Shown: positions 46,588 through 55,357 of the stretch, one piece after another
Layout: each line of letters opens with the position of its first letter
How positions within the stretch are numbered: position 1 is the first letter of the stretch
Source of the DNA: Deltaproteobacteria bacterium
Lineage (GTDB): Bacteria; Myxococcota; JACPTQ01
Assembly (NCBI GenBank): GCA_016192705.1
Contig: JACPTQ010000015.1
Span: forward strand, 18,151-82,150
DNA length: 64,000 bases
Reading direction: 5' to 3'
Translations under genes and position numbers: made by a program
The notes under the pieces: model-generated
Database searches by the model: none
Seen by the model: only the letters and a program-made list of their open reading frames with translations
What the model was told of the DNA's origin: nothing

Positions 46588-49121
46588 AACCGATGGCGAT
46601 TACTCTTCGCGGTCTCGCCGTTCTCGTTGTCACCGTCGCACCTCACGTTGTTGGCGCAGTCGAGATGACCAACGCCGACTTCCAAAAGCTCCAGCAACAG
46701 TTCGCCGCGCGTCGCGAAAGGCTTACCGCTTCACGGACGAGCGCGCTTCAGCTGTTCGGCTATCTGCGCGACTGCTCACCCGCCGACGCCGCGAAATATT
46801 TCCCCGCGGGTGCGCCCGCTCTGAACAGCGGCGAATCGTGCGCGCCGAAACGGTCTGCGGCGAACGCCTGGAGCGAGATGCACATCTGCCTCGCCAACGA
46901 AGCGACGAAAATCGCGACTTTTACCGAGCGCGTTGAAAAGGTCCGCAGCGAAACGAGTTGGTGGTCGCGCACCACGTGCCGTCTCGCGAGCGCTTGGGAC
47001 GCCTTCAAGTCGTCGGTCGTGGGGCTAAAAAACGCAACCCTCGGTTTTGCGACGGAGGTGTCGGAGTGTTTGGGCGAAATGGGGCGCCTCTTCACGTTCC
47101 AGCCGGCCGACATCAAAGACGCGGCGCTCCGGGCTGAAGCCGAACGCCACCTCGGCTTCTTCGACCGAATTCGCCGCATGACGTTCGACCTCGACGCCTT
47201 GTCCCCCGCGCGCGTCCTTAAGGAGTGCCGCGACACGCTTTCCGCGGCGCGTGGCGTCGCATCCAAAGTGATCGCGGCGGTGAAAGCCGCCAGTAACCTC
47301 GCAAAGACCGCGGTCACGGTCGCGCTCGACGAAGCGATCTGCAGGCGCGGAGGCTGGGCCGCTGCGTTTTGCGCGATCATTTCGAAAGGGAAGGCGTGCC
47401 TCGACGCGCTCGAAAAGTCGCAGATGATGGTTCCCACGCTGGTGCTCGAGAAGCTCAAACAGCAGCGGTCGTGGTGGCAAGCGGCGAAGACGCTGCCTTC
47501 GGCCATCGTCGATGCGTTCAAAGATGAACGCGTCAAAGCGGAGCACGAGAAAGCGGTCAAGACGTGCGAAGCGAAACTCGTGGAGAGCGTTGCCGTGCTG
47601 GGCGAAGCGGCGTGCAGGTCGCTGAGTTCCGCGCTCCGTAACGAATCTGTGAGGTTTGGGCGCGACTTGGTGCGGGCCGTCGGACAAGACCTCGCGCGAC
47701 TCGCCATCACGCGCGTTGGCTCCGAGATTGGCGACCTCCTGTGCGCGAAAGACGCCGAAAGCGGCGACGCATCGACGGGGTTAACGGTCTACGAAATGGC
47801 GAAGCGTTTCGGCGATCCCAAGCTCACCATAAAAAACATCACGCTCGGCCTCAAGGCGGCGACGCTCGGGCACAAGGACGACACGACCGCGACGCTCAGC
47901 GCGCAGGCCTTTTTGTCCGTTCGCTCAAGTCCGGAAATGCTGTCGTTAACACTTGAGGGCGAAGCGAGCATTAAACCGGGCGGCTGCGATTTCTCGGGAC
48001 CCATGCTCATCCTCTCCGCGAAAGTTACCGACTGGAAGGTTTCGCGCCTTCCACAGTGGCTCACGGATCGCGCGACGGAAAACTTCATCACGCCCAACCT
48101 TGGCTGCTTCACCTTTTGTCCACCCGCGCTCAGCGCCGCGGGTTTACGCACCGAGATCGATTACTGCCGCGTCATCGACAGCTGCCTCACGAACAACTGC
48201 ACGGCTCCCGTCGTTAACACGCTCCTCGGCCAGCTCTTCCCGATCACCGCGCCGCTCCGTTCCGTGATCCCGCCCGATGCCGCCTACGACACCGTTCGGC
48301 GTGAGGTCGGCGATTGGGACCTCATCGTCAGCCGGGTGAAGTTCCGCGCAAACAACGACAAGCCATACCGACCGTCCGTGACCGCACGAATTTCTTTCGG
48401 CCCCAAGGGTCAGCCGCGTCAAAACGTTGATGCAACCGGAACGTTCGACATCCGAACGTATTGCCGGGCGCCCGGCAAAAGCATGGTCAAGGTGACACCG
48501 GCCCTTCGGCTCCGTGTGGGCGATTTCCCGAACTGGCTGCAAAAATTTCCAATTCACATCTTCAACAACTTCTGGCGCGGGCAGACCTCGCAGAGCGGCG
48601 AAGTCCCCATGCTATGGGGAGACATGAAGGACGAAATCGTCCGCATGTGGCGGGCGCCACCCGACCCCGGTGACAAGCGATCGGTTGGCGAGAAAATCCA
48701 GGACGTTTACATTCGATACGGTGGTCGAGAGAAAATGATCAAGGAACTGCGAAAACAGCTGCTCGCTCTCATTGGTGAATCGTTAACTGTTCGACCGAAG
48801 TCTTGCGACAAGATACGCGCGAAAATGGCGGAGAAGGCGACGAGCAGCGGATGCACGCCATGTCTGACGGTTGGGAAACGCGACGCACGGCGAACGCACG
48901 GCGCCGAGCGGCTCGTTCATTCGACCGGAAAAGACGTCAACGTGCGAAGCGAACCGACGACCAAAGCGAAGAAGCTCGGCCAAGTCGACAAGTGCGATGA
49001 GCTCGATTTCGTTGCAGACGGGATCGTCGGTGACGGGCGCACGTGGACCAAGGTTTTGTTTGACGGCAAAGAGGCCTTTGTCGCGTCGGAGTTCATCGCG
49101 CCTGGGCCGTGCGTCAAGTAA
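46584..49121 (+). CDS. Secreted helical protein with repeat unit and C-terminal SH3b domain
   Basis: This 845-aa protein has a signal peptide (MKPMAITLRGLAVLVVTVAPHVVGA). Residues about 30-390 are mostly alpha-helical with many cysteines. From about 400 to 680 come two units related to those of the upstream protein (GPMLILSAKVTDWKVSRLPQ, YCRVIDSCLTNNCTAPVV, LGQLFPI, VGDFPNWLQK). The last 75 residues are a bacterial SH3 domain (KDVNVRSEPTTKAKKLGQV, GRTWTKVLFDGKEAFVASEFI), typical of cell-wall or peptide binding. The ATG at 46584 overlaps the previous stop codon, so the pair is made together and probably interacts. The function is unknown. Confidence 0.77.
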   Translation: MKPMAITLRGLAVLVVTVAPHVVGAVEMTNADFQKLQQQFAARRERLTASRTSALQLFGYLRDCSPADAAKYFPAGAPALNSGESCAPKRSAANAWSEMHICLANEATKIATFTERVEKVRSETSWWSRTTCRLASAWDAFKSSVVGLKNATLGFATEVSECLGEMGRLFTFQPADIKDAALRAEAERHLGFFDRIRRMTFDLDALSPARVLKECRDTLSAARGVASKVIAAVKAASNLAKTAVTVALDEAICRRGGWAAAFCAIISKGKACLDALEKSQMMVPTLVLEKLKQQRSWWQAAKTLPSAIVDAFKDERVKAEHEKAVKTCEAKLVESVAVLGEAACRSLSSALRNESVRFGRDLVRAVGQDLARLAITRVGSEIGDLLCAKDAESGDASTGLTVYEMAKRFGDPKLTIKNITLGLKAATLGHKDDTTATLSAQAFLSVRSSPEMLSLTLEGEASIKPGGCDFSGPMLILSAKVTDWKVSRLPQWLTDRATENFITPNLGCFTFCPPALSAAGLRTEIDYCRVIDSCLTNNCTAPVVNTLLGQLFPITAPLRSVIPPDAAYDTVRREVGDWDLIVSRVKFRANNDKPYRPSVTARISFGPKGQPRQNVDATGTFDIRTYCRAPGKSMVKVTPALRLRVGDFPNWLQKFPIHIFNNFWRGQTSQSGEVPMLWGDMKDEIVRMWRAPPDPGDKRSVGEKIQDVYIRYGGREKMIKELRKQLLALIGESLTVRPKSCDKIRAKMAEKATSSGCTPCLTVGKRDARRTHGAERLVHSTGKDVNVRSEPTTKAKKLGQVDKCDELDFVADGIVGDGRTWTKVLFDGKEAFVASEFIAPGPCVK

Positions 49122-49133
49122 ACGGTCGAACCT

Positions 49134-51566
49134 TCAAACCCCGATCGGGGATTGGGCGGCATTGACGGTCGCGAGAGCGAGACGGCGGCGCGCGGGTGGC
49201 GTCGGAGGCCGCAATCCCGACATGACGTCGACCGCTTCGCGAACAATCGATGTCGCCGCAGCACCGTCTTCGTCGACAAGCTCGACGCGAAAACGGCGAA
49301 CACCAACCGCAATAGCACGCGGGATTTGTCCAATGGCTGTTTCGGGCTCGGCGTTGAAGAGCGTGTTGCGGCAACCGACGTCGGCTGTGAGCGGATGTTC
49401 TCGTCCCGTGCGATCGCGAAGTCGAACGACGTGGCGGTCGCATGGGCGGCCACAGTTCGTGTGGTCGGTGCCACTCGAAAGAAACGCGGCGAAGACGCAG
49501 TGCTCCATGTGGAAGAGCGGCGTACGGTGGTGAACGACGATCTCGAGACGCGTGGCGTCGGTCGCGTCGATGAAGTCTTTGAGGCGCGTGGCATCGAGGT
49601 CGTATCCGGGCGTGAGCGCGTCAAGGCCGAGCGAGAGCAATCGCGAGGCGCTCGCGGGATTCACAGCATTGAGCGAGAAGTCGCCGATGAGGCGCGGTCG
49701 ATCGTCGCGGCGCAACAATGTTTCTAGGCTGCCGAGACTTCGCGCGAGGATAAAATCGGGCTTGAGCGCGACGAGGTGGTCTACGATGCGCGTCTCGCCG
49801 GGCTTTTGAATGCGGGGTGTCGCAAGACCGAGCGCAAAATCGAGCGAGCGCGTGACGCGCACGGCGTCAGCGAGACCAACGAGATCGAGAAAATCGAGCG
49901 TAACCGAAAGGGCACCACCCGCGTGCGCCGCGCGGATTTGGGCGGGCGTGCGGCACAGAACGTTGAGAGCAGGCGCGGTTGCGGGTGCGGGTGCGGGTGC
50001 GGATGCGGGTGCGGACAACCGATGCACACGCGTTGAAAGTTTGTCCGCGAGCGCTACACGAAGCGCGCGGGCGAGGCGTTTTAACTCGCGCACAGGGAGT
50101 GCGACGTCGGCCGTGCGAAGATCGATGGAACCAACCGAAACCGGGAGCGTGTCGAAGCGCGCGACCTTCTCGCGCACGGTCGCCTCATCAAGCGCGTGAC
50201 CGCGCGCCGCTTCGCAGGCAACGTCGGAAACAACCTCAACCGCAACGCCGTCAACACGCGCCACTACGCGAAGCGCTTCGCCAACCACTCCCGAAACCAT
50301 AAGATCGACGACCTGCCTCGGCCCTGTTGCACGCCCCTCAAACGTCGCGCGCAGTCGCCGCTCGACCGCGGGATCGCTGTTTTTCCAAACAACGAGACCC
50401 GCCGCCAGCGCCGGAAACTCGCGCCCATCCCGCGCAAACTCGAGCCGCATCTCGTTCAATCCGACCGAGCGCACGCCGTACACTCGCCCACCTGGTTCGC
50501 CCGCGAATGGGTCACCGAGGTCAACGACGACACCGTCACCAGCCTTGATTTCGGCCGCGCCGTCGCGTTCGACGATGAGCACATGCGCCTCGCTTCGAAC
50601 GACTCGCCCAAGTCTCTCGCCTCGCTTCTTGTTGACGCGCCCATCGACCAGCGCCTGATGATTCACTCCGTCCAAAAACCCATGCGAAAACCCGCGACTA
50701 AACGTTTGGTCGAGGTCTCGCTGTGCCTCGAGCGGAAGCGCAAACGCACGCCCCGCTTGAGCCTCGTCGATCGCCGTGCGATACACCCGCGTCGCCGCCG
50801 CAACATATTCGGGCGACTTCAACCGCCCCTCGATCTTGAGCGACGTTACGCCCGCCTCGATGAGCGCCGGCACCAAGTCGTGCGCCGCGAGATCTTTAGG
50901 CGAAACGAGGTACGAACGCCCCGCAAGGTCGACGACTTCGCCATCGCTCACAAGGTCGTAAGGCAAGCGACACGCCTGCGCGCACGCCCCGCGGTTTGCG
51001 CTCCGGCCGCCCCACGCCTCACTCGTCAAGCACTGCCCCGAATACGCAACGCAGAGCGCCCCGTGCACGAACACCTCGAGCTCAACGTCGGTCTCAGCCC
51101 GAATCACCGCAATCTCGGCAACCGACACCTCGCGCGCGAGAATGACCCGCGTTGCGCCGAGCCGCTGCACGAACGCCGCCCCCACAGCATCCGCAACCGT
51201 CATCTGCGTCGACGCGTGGATCGGCACCCGCGCGTCGATCGCACGCACCATCTCGATCGCCGCCAAATCCTGCACAATGACCGCATCGACGCCCGCTGCG
51301 ATCGCTCGCTCAAGCGCTGCCCGCGCCGCGCGCATCTCATCGCCAAAAAGCAGCGTGTTAAACGCCAGATGCCCTTCGACCCCAGCCACGTGCAACTCAC
51401 GCATCACGTCGCGAAACGCGTCGTCGCCAAAATTCTCCGCCCGCGCCCGCGCGTTAAAGTCTTGGAGCCCGAAGTAAACGGCGTCGGCACCGTTCGCGAC
51501 CGCGGCTCGCATCGCCTCGCGGCCCCCCGCTGGCGCGAGCAGTTCTATTCGTTTACCGCGGCTCAT
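49134..51566 (-). CDS. U32 peptidase-family protein (YdcP/RlhA-like)
   Basis: This 810-aa protein has an N-terminal U32 TIM barrel: IELLAPAGGREAMRAAVANGADAVYFG, HVAGVEGHLAFNTL, VFVHGALCVAYSGQCLTS, and the Cys-rich RSANRGACAQACRLPY. DLVPALIEAGVTSLKIEGR completes it, followed by the DUF3656-type region. E. coli RlhA (YdcP), in this family, is needed for hydroxylation of a 23S rRNA cytidine and carries an iron-sulfur cluster bound by the conserved cysteines. A collagenase label is historical. A second module after about residue 540 carries a C-terminal HCG-type Cys cluster (MEHCVFA, CGRPCDRHVV, CRNTLFN). The two are joined by an Ala/Pro linker built from GCGGNN hexamers. Confidence 0.88.
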   Translation of the reverse strand: MSRGKRIELLAPAGGREAMRAAVANGADAVYFGLQDFNARARAENFGDDAFRDVMRELHVAGVEGHLAFNTLLFGDEMRAARAALERAIAAGVDAVIVQDLAAIEMVRAIDARVPIHASTQMTVADAVGAAFVQRLGATRVILAREVSVAEIAVIRAETDVELEVFVHGALCVAYSGQCLTSEAWGGRSANRGACAQACRLPYDLVSDGEVVDLAGRSYLVSPKDLAAHDLVPALIEAGVTSLKIEGRLKSPEYVAAATRVYRTAIDEAQAGRAFALPLEAQRDLDQTFSRGFSHGFLDGVNHQALVDGRVNKKRGERLGRVVRSEAHVLIVERDGAAEIKAGDGVVVDLGDPFAGEPGGRVYGVRSVGLNEMRLEFARDGREFPALAAGLVVWKNSDPAVERRLRATFEGRATGPRQVVDLMVSGVVGEALRVVARVDGVAVEVVSDVACEAARGHALDEATVREKVARFDTLPVSVGSIDLRTADVALPVRELKRLARALRVALADKLSTRVHRLSAPASAPAPAPATAPALNVLCRTPAQIRAAHAGGALSVTLDFLDLVGLADAVRVTRSLDFALGLATPRIQKPGETRIVDHLVALKPDFILARSLGSLETLLRRDDRPRLIGDFSLNAVNPASASRLLSLGLDALTPGYDLDATRLKDFIDATDATRLEIVVHHRTPLFHMEHCVFAAFLSSGTDHTNCGRPCDRHVVRLRDRTGREHPLTADVGCRNTLFNAEPETAIGQIPRAIAVGVRRFRVELVDEDGAAATSIVREAVDVMSGLRPPTPPARRRLALATVNAAQSPIGV
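49974..50018. repeat. GCGGNN hexamer array in the U32 gene
   Basis: About seven hexamers of the type GCGGGT, GCGGTT and GCGGAT. On the minus strand they encode the SAPAPAPATAPA-type linker between the two modules of the U32-family protein. This is the same unit as at 42661-42757, and of similar kind to the Ala/Gly stretches at 2715-2745 and 51610-51690. Confidence 0.75.
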
Positions 51567-51590
51567 GACGAACCGAGCTATTTACCACAA

Positions 51591-52001
51591 TTACTGAAAA
51601 ACGCGAAATCGCCCTTGAACCGCACCCGTCACGGCACCCGCATCCGCGACCACAGCCGCTTCCGCGCCAGCCGCCGCACCCGTAGCCGCACCTGCTCCCG
51701 CCTTCCGCGCTTTCTTCTTCGCCGCGCACCCACACCCGCCGCCCGTCTTGCAACATCCGCCCGACTTTTTCTTCTGCTCCTCGACAACGCCCCACCCAAC
51801 TTCCGCAAGCGCCTCGGTCGACACCCATCGCACGGCCGCATCCGGCGCCGCCGCCCCGCACGACGCGCATCGCCGCACGGGCTCTTCGTCCGCGCCATAC
51901 TCCGCAACCAGCAACTGCGTCAGTCCGCACGGCGCGCAATCCGTGACCGGGAATAGGCCCGCGCGTTCATCGTCCGCCTCGACGGGAGTTTCTGCGTCCA
52001 C
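51591..52001 (-). CDS. Small Cys-rich, zinc-ribbon-like protein
   Basis: This 136-aa hypothetical has two CxxC knuckles (DCAPCG, RCASCG) that could bind zinc. A cysteine cluster (GGCCKTGGGCGC) is followed by Lys and a long Ala/Gly tail. There is no signal peptide. It starts at a GTG with AGAGAGG upstream, and ends 24 bp before the U32 gene on the same strand, so the two probably form an operon. The CCxxGGGC pattern recalls metal-binding tails. No function can be assigned. Confidence 0.55.
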   Translation of the reverse strand: MDAETPVEADDERAGLFPVTDCAPCGLTQLLVAEYGADEEPVRRCASCGAAAPDAAVRWVSTEALAEVGWGVVEEQKKKSGGCCKTGGGCGCAAKKKARKAGAGAATGAAAGAEAAVVADAGAVTGAVQGRFRVFQ

Positions 52002-52048
52002 CTCTCTATGGTGGCGAATCGGCCCGCTCCGTGCAACTCCTTTTCCAC

Positions 52049-52598
52049 CTTCATCCCCGGTTAAGCGGTTCGTTCACTCGTGAGCGTGAGGGTCGGCAGG
52101 TGCCGCTTCGGCGCGCCGACGTCCTCGGGTCTGAACTCACTCGCGCGACAGAGTCTCTATTCAAACGCAAGCGAAATCTTGGCGATCCGAATCGATATTG
52201 CGCTGCAGACCCTGCGGAGGCGCGCCTATGCGAGCCCCTGCCGACCCTACGCAACTCCGGACGAAACGCTTACCCGGTACGTATTCCTCGCCCTTGAGGG
52301 TGGTACGAAAAGTTCACCCGTTTGGTGTCGGCTGACGATCGATCGACCCCCAAGTCTCTTGACCGCCGTTCCAGGAAAACGGCCGGTTTCTGGTTGGGCG
52401 GGCGGGGATTGGGCTTGCTTCGGGTCGCATCCGCAGGGGATGAGGTGCCGATGGGGCGTGGAATTGCCGTTCTCATGATGTTTTATTGATCTCGTGCAGA
52501 CTCACATTTAATGTCAGACCCGAGGACTTTTGCGAGCCGGAGCGAGCCCGGACCCCGCCCGCCCCACCCCAATGTTGCCCGTTATCCGGGAATCAGGA
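52049..52598. mobile_element. MITE-like element, copy B (550 bp)
   Basis: A complete copy flanked by TTTTCCAC on both sides (52041-52048 and 52599-52606). It begins CTTCATCCCCGGTTAAGCGG and ends CGTTATCCGGGAATCAGGA. GTCCTCGGGTCTGA lies about 80 bases in from the left end and, inverted, about 80 from the right. The middle contains GATCGATCGACCCCCAAGTCTC, shared with copy C. Short open frames inside show no protein family. It lies directly upstream of the E1-like gene, whose promoter must begin at or within its right end. Its orientation is opposite to copy C. Confidence 0.88.
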
Positions 52599-52609
52599 TT
52601 TTCCACGGG

Positions 52610-52639
52610 TTGCAATTCGAGCCATCCACACAACATAAT
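52610..52639 (+). promoter_or_regulatory. Candidate promoter of the Ubl operon
   Basis: TTGCAA (52610-52615) and CATAAT (52634-52639), 18 bases apart, resemble a sigma70 promoter just outside the right end of MITE copy B. The ATG at 52650 is only 11 bases after the -10 box and has no Shine-Dalgarno sequence, so the transcript may be leaderless or nearly so. This is a pattern match only. Confidence 0.4.
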
Positions 52640-52649
52640 CGCGTGCAGC

Positions 52650-53801
52650 ATGTCCGATGACGATGTCTTAATTCTCGACGACGACGATCGCTACGCGCGC
52701 CTTCGCCTCATTTCGTGGTGGCGCCAAGAAAAGTTGCTCGCCTCAAAAGTCCTCGTCGTCGGCGCCGGCGCCCTCGGCAACGAAGTCCTAAAAAACCTCG
52801 CGCTCCTCGGCGTCGGCCACATCTTCGTCATCGACATGGACACCATCGACAAATCGAACCTCACGCGCTCCGTCCTTTTCCGCGCCGAAGATCGCGGCCG
52901 TCGCAAAGTCGACGTCGCCGCCGTGCGCACGCGCGAGCTCAATCCCGACGTCCGCGTCACACCGATCCACGGCGACGTCATGCTCGACCTCGGGCTTGGA
53001 CTCTTTCGCGACATCGACGTCACGATCGGCTGTCTCGACAACCGCGAGGCGCGACTTTTCGTAAACCGCGCGTCGTGGCGCGTGTCGAAGCCGTGGGTCG
53101 ACGGCGCCATCCAGGAAATCAGCGGCGTCGCGAAGGTGTTCGTGCCGCCCACTTCGGCCTGTTACGAATGCGCAATGACCGAAGCCGACTACAAGCTCAT
53201 CAACCTGCGCTACTCGTGCCCCCTCTTAAAGCGCGAGGATTTGCTCGCGGGCAAAGTTCCAACGGCACCCACAATTTCCTCGTTCATCGCCGGACTTCAG
53301 ACGCAAGAGGCGCTGAAACTCCTTCACGGTATGGAGGTGCAAGCCGGCTCGGCGTTCATCTTCAACGGTGTCGCGAACACATTTTACACGACGAAGTTCC
53401 CATTTCGCGACGATTGCCTCTCGCACGAAACCTACGACCCCGTCGAGCCGTTCCCGCTCTCGACGAACGACACGGTTGCGACCCTCCTCGAAAAAGTTGG
53501 CGGAACCGCGCTCGAGCTCGACCGCGATTTTCTCGTCGGGCTCACCTGCCCCAAGTGTGGAGATCGCCGCGCGATCGATCGCCCCCTCGCCACCGTTGCG
53601 CAGGCCGACGCCTTCTGCCCAAAGTGCCGCGAGATGTGTGCAACCGAATCGATTCACCGCGTCGATAAATCGAGCGCCCTCGCCGCGCGCCCGCTCCGCG
53701 ATCTCGCGGTGCCGCCGTACGACATCGTTCGCGTGCAAACCGCGACCGGACGCCGATTCATCTTGCTCGCGAACGATCGTTCTCACTATTTCCCGACGTA
53801 G
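52650..53801 (+). CDS. E1-like ThiF-family adenylyltransferase of the Ubl operon
   Basis: This 383-aa protein has the E1/MoeB/ThiF fold, which adenylates the C-terminus of a ubiquitin-like protein. The nucleotide-binding motif VVGAGALGNEVLKNL (GxGxxG at 38-43) is followed by IDMDTIDKSNLTR, with the acidic residue and the Asn-x-x-Arg of the active site. CLDNREARLFVN follows. CYEC (171-174) pairs with CPKC (300-303) as a probable zinc site, and a second FCPKC is at 323-326. Cys190, in RYSCPLL ahead of the GKVPTAPTISSFIAGLQTQE helix, is a good candidate for the catalytic thioester Cys. The neighbouring Ubl, E2 and JAMM genes point to protein conjugation rather than thiamine or molybdopterin synthesis. 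The start at 52650 leaves out upstream sequence belonging to the MITE. Confidence 0.9.
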   Translation: MSDDDVLILDDDDRYARLRLISWWRQEKLLASKVLVVGAGALGNEVLKNLALLGVGHIFVIDMDTIDKSNLTRSVLFRAEDRGRRKVDVAAVRTRELNPDVRVTPIHGDVMLDLGLGLFRDIDVTIGCLDNREARLFVNRASWRVSKPWVDGAIQEISGVAKVFVPPTSACYECAMTEADYKLINLRYSCPLLKREDLLAGKVPTAPTISSFIAGLQTQEALKLLHGMEVQAGSAFIFNGVANTFYTTKFPFRDDCLSHETYDPVEPFPLSTNDTVATLLEKVGGTALELDRDFLVGLTCPKCGDRRAIDRPLATVAQADAFCPKCREMCATESIHRVDKSSALAARPLRDLAVPPYDIVRVQTATGRRFILLANDRSHYFPT

Positions 53802-53813
53802 GAGGTGTTCCTG

Positions 53814-54095
53814 ATGGCCGATGGAGTCAAAGTCACGTTTCTCGATCAAACCGGCGCGAAGAGCGTCCAAGCGGTGATATCCGAAGGGATGGCCGTTAAG
53901 AAAATTCTGCCGCAAGTGATCACCAAAATGAAACTCCCGGTGACCGCCCCCGATGGAACGCCGATGAGCTATTCGCTCGACCACAAAGAGGGGGGCAAGC
54001 GTCTCCTCGAGACGCAAACGCTCGCTGAAGCGGGCGTCAAGGCCGGCGACCACCTCATCGTCTACCCTGAAATCGTTGCGGGACGCGGAGTTTAA
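53814..54095 (+). CDS. Ubiquitin-like (YukD/EsaB-type) beta-grasp protein
   Basis: This small 93-aa protein probably has the ubiquitin fold. It opens VKVTFLDQTGAKSVQAVISE, continues with a helix (MAVKKILPQVITKM), then DGTPMSYSLDHKEGGKRL and ends TLAEAGVKAGDHLIVYPE, the usual closing strand. The tail is IVAGRGV, so there is no terminal GlyGly; removal of one Val would leave a Gly end. AGGAGGT stands 6 bases before the ATG at 53814, 12 bp after the E1-like gene. The gene order with E1-, E2- and JAMM-like genes makes it the likely modifier of this system. Confidence 0.82.
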   Translation: MADGVKVTFLDQTGAKSVQAVISEGMAVKKILPQVITKMKLPVTAPDGTPMSYSLDHKEGGKRLLETQTLAEAGVKAGDHLIVYPEIVAGRGV

Positions 54096-54101
54096 CACGC
54101 C

Positions 54102-54782
54102 GTGGGCTCCTCACCACGCGATCGCCGGCTTGCGAGCGATTATCGGCTTGTTAAGAAGCTGAAGGAGATGTCGTCGATCTTCGATTTCAAAACAAAGGGT
54201 GGCAACGACGCGCCCGATGAATACGAACTTGTCTTCAATGGGCGTGGGCTTGCGCGCGCAAAGGACGATGCAATCGTTGTACTCGAGCGGCATGTGTGCG
54301 AGGTGCGCCTTGGGACGAGCTACCCGCGCATGAAGCCCGACCTCACGTGGAAATCGCGCATCTACCACCCGAACATCAGCGAGAGCGGGATGGTCTGCCT
54401 CGGCGGCTATTCGACGCATTGGGTGCCGAGCCTCCAGCTCGACGAGCTCTGCGAAATGCTCTGGGACATGATCCGCTTCGCCAACTACGATACGCGGAGC
54501 GCTTACAACTACGCGGCCGGGAAGTGGCTCCTTTCACAGCGCGGGCACACGTTTCCGCTGGACCCGCGTCCGCTTCGCGATCGCGTCGCGTCGGGCGAGG
54601 TCCGGCTCGAGGATTCGGGAACCGTCGTGCTCGACGCCAGCGCCGCGAAAAAGGTGCGCGCGCCTAAAAAACCCGCGCCCCACGAGGCCGCCGAGGGCGA
54701 AGTCGTTTTCTTCTCGGACGAAACGGACGCGCAATTCAACGGGTCCGGTGCCGACGACGATCTCCTTGTGATCAAGGAATGA
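54102..54782 (+). CDS. E2-like ubiquitin-conjugating enzyme homologue
   Basis: This 226-aa protein has the E2 (UBC) core. An N-terminal helix (RLASDYRLVKKLKEM) is followed by strands (DEYELVFNGRG, VCEVRLG), then SYPRMKPDLTWKSRIYHPN with the HPN motif (89-91). MVCL follows with the catalytic Cys99, then THWVPSLQLDELCEMLWDMI. Conservation of both HPN and the Cys is notable, as both are required in eukaryotic E2s. The C-terminal 80 residues are a charged tail ending in acidic residues (GADDDLLVIKE), possibly a docking segment. It starts at a GTG 6 bp after the Ubl stop, and its stop overlaps the JAMM start (ATGA). Confidence 0.88.
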   Translation: MGSSPRDRRLASDYRLVKKLKEMSSIFDFKTKGGNDAPDEYELVFNGRGLARAKDDAIVVLERHVCEVRLGTSYPRMKPDLTWKSRIYHPNISESGMVCLGGYSTHWVPSLQLDELCEMLWDMIRFANYDTRSAYNYAAGKWLLSQRGHTFPLDPRPLRDRVASGEVRLEDSGTVVLDASAAKKVRAPKKPAPHEAAEGEVVFFSDETDAQFNGSGADDDLLVIKE

Positions 54783-55357
54783 CGATGAGTTCTGAAATTG
54801 AGTTCCTCGATACCGCCCCTCAAAGCGCGGCGCCGATCGCAAAGCGAATCCCCTTCGCCGATAAAAACCTCGCGATCGAAGCGAAGGGCAGAGAGAACCC
54901 AAGCCAACGCCCCATCTTCGTTTCGCGCGCGCTCTTAACACGCATCGTTGAGCACTCGGTCTCGGACCTCGCGCACGAAGTCGGCGGCGTTCTTGTCGGT
55001 GGGCACTACGAAGACAACGGAACCGACTTCATCGAAATCGAAGGATTCTTGAACGCGGATTTCGCCGACGGGCGCGCCGCGTCGTTCAAGTTCACGCATC
55101 GCACATGGGAAGACATCACGCGCCGCGTGGAGCGCGAACATGAAGGAAAAGTTCTCGTTGGATGGCACCACTCGCACCCGGGTTACGGGGTTTTTCTCTC
55201 GCATCACGATACCTTCATTCACCAGAATTTTTTTAATTTGGTTTGGCAAGTGGCGCTTGTCGTCGATCCGCTGCGCATGGAGCTCGGTTTCTTTCAGTGG
55301 CAAGGCGGGCGAATCGTCGATTGCGGATTCTATTTGACAGGTGCACCTGGGCGATGA
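54779..55357 (+). CDS. JAB/JAMM metalloprotease (deubiquitinase-like)
   Basis: This 192-aa Zn-dependent isopeptidase is of the JAB1/MPN/Mov34 type. The metal-binding motif is complete: Glu67 in AHEVGGVLVGGHY, then HHSHPGYGVFLSHHD with His131, His133, Ser141 and Asp144 (HxHx7SxxD). It could trim the Ubl to a Gly end, remove it from targets, or both. An N-terminal extension of about 40 residues precedes the domain. It overlaps the E2-like gene by 4 bases and the following lipoprotein gene by 4 bases, so translation of these genes is coupled. An alternative ATG lies two codons inside. Confidence 0.92.
   Translation: MTMSSEIEFLDTAPQSAAPIAKRIPFADKNLAIEAKGRENPSQRPIFVSRALLTRIVEHSVSDLAHEVGGVLVGGHYEDNGTDFIEIEGFLNADFADGRAASFKFTHRTWEDITRRVEREHEGKVLVGWHHSHPGYGVFLSHHDTFIHQNFFNLVWQVALVVDPLRMELGFFQWQGGRIVDCGFYLTGAPGR

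Noticed and set aside
50196..51956. Open frame of about 586 codons antisense to the U32-family gene
   Set aside because: Arg/Pro/His-rich composition shadow. The U32 domain on the minus strand is unambiguous.
52530..52649. Extended N-terminus of the E1-like protein
   Set aside because: The 40 upstream codons come from the right end of MITE copy B, and the same peptide appears by the other copies. The family-like N-terminus begins at 52650.
52650..54782. Thiamine or molybdopterin sulfur-carrier locus
   Set aside because: A ThiF-like protein with a beta-grasp partner could suggest this. The Ubl lacks the usual GlyGly end, and an E2 fold and a JAMM protease follow directly, while no thiamine or moaE-type genes are adjacent.
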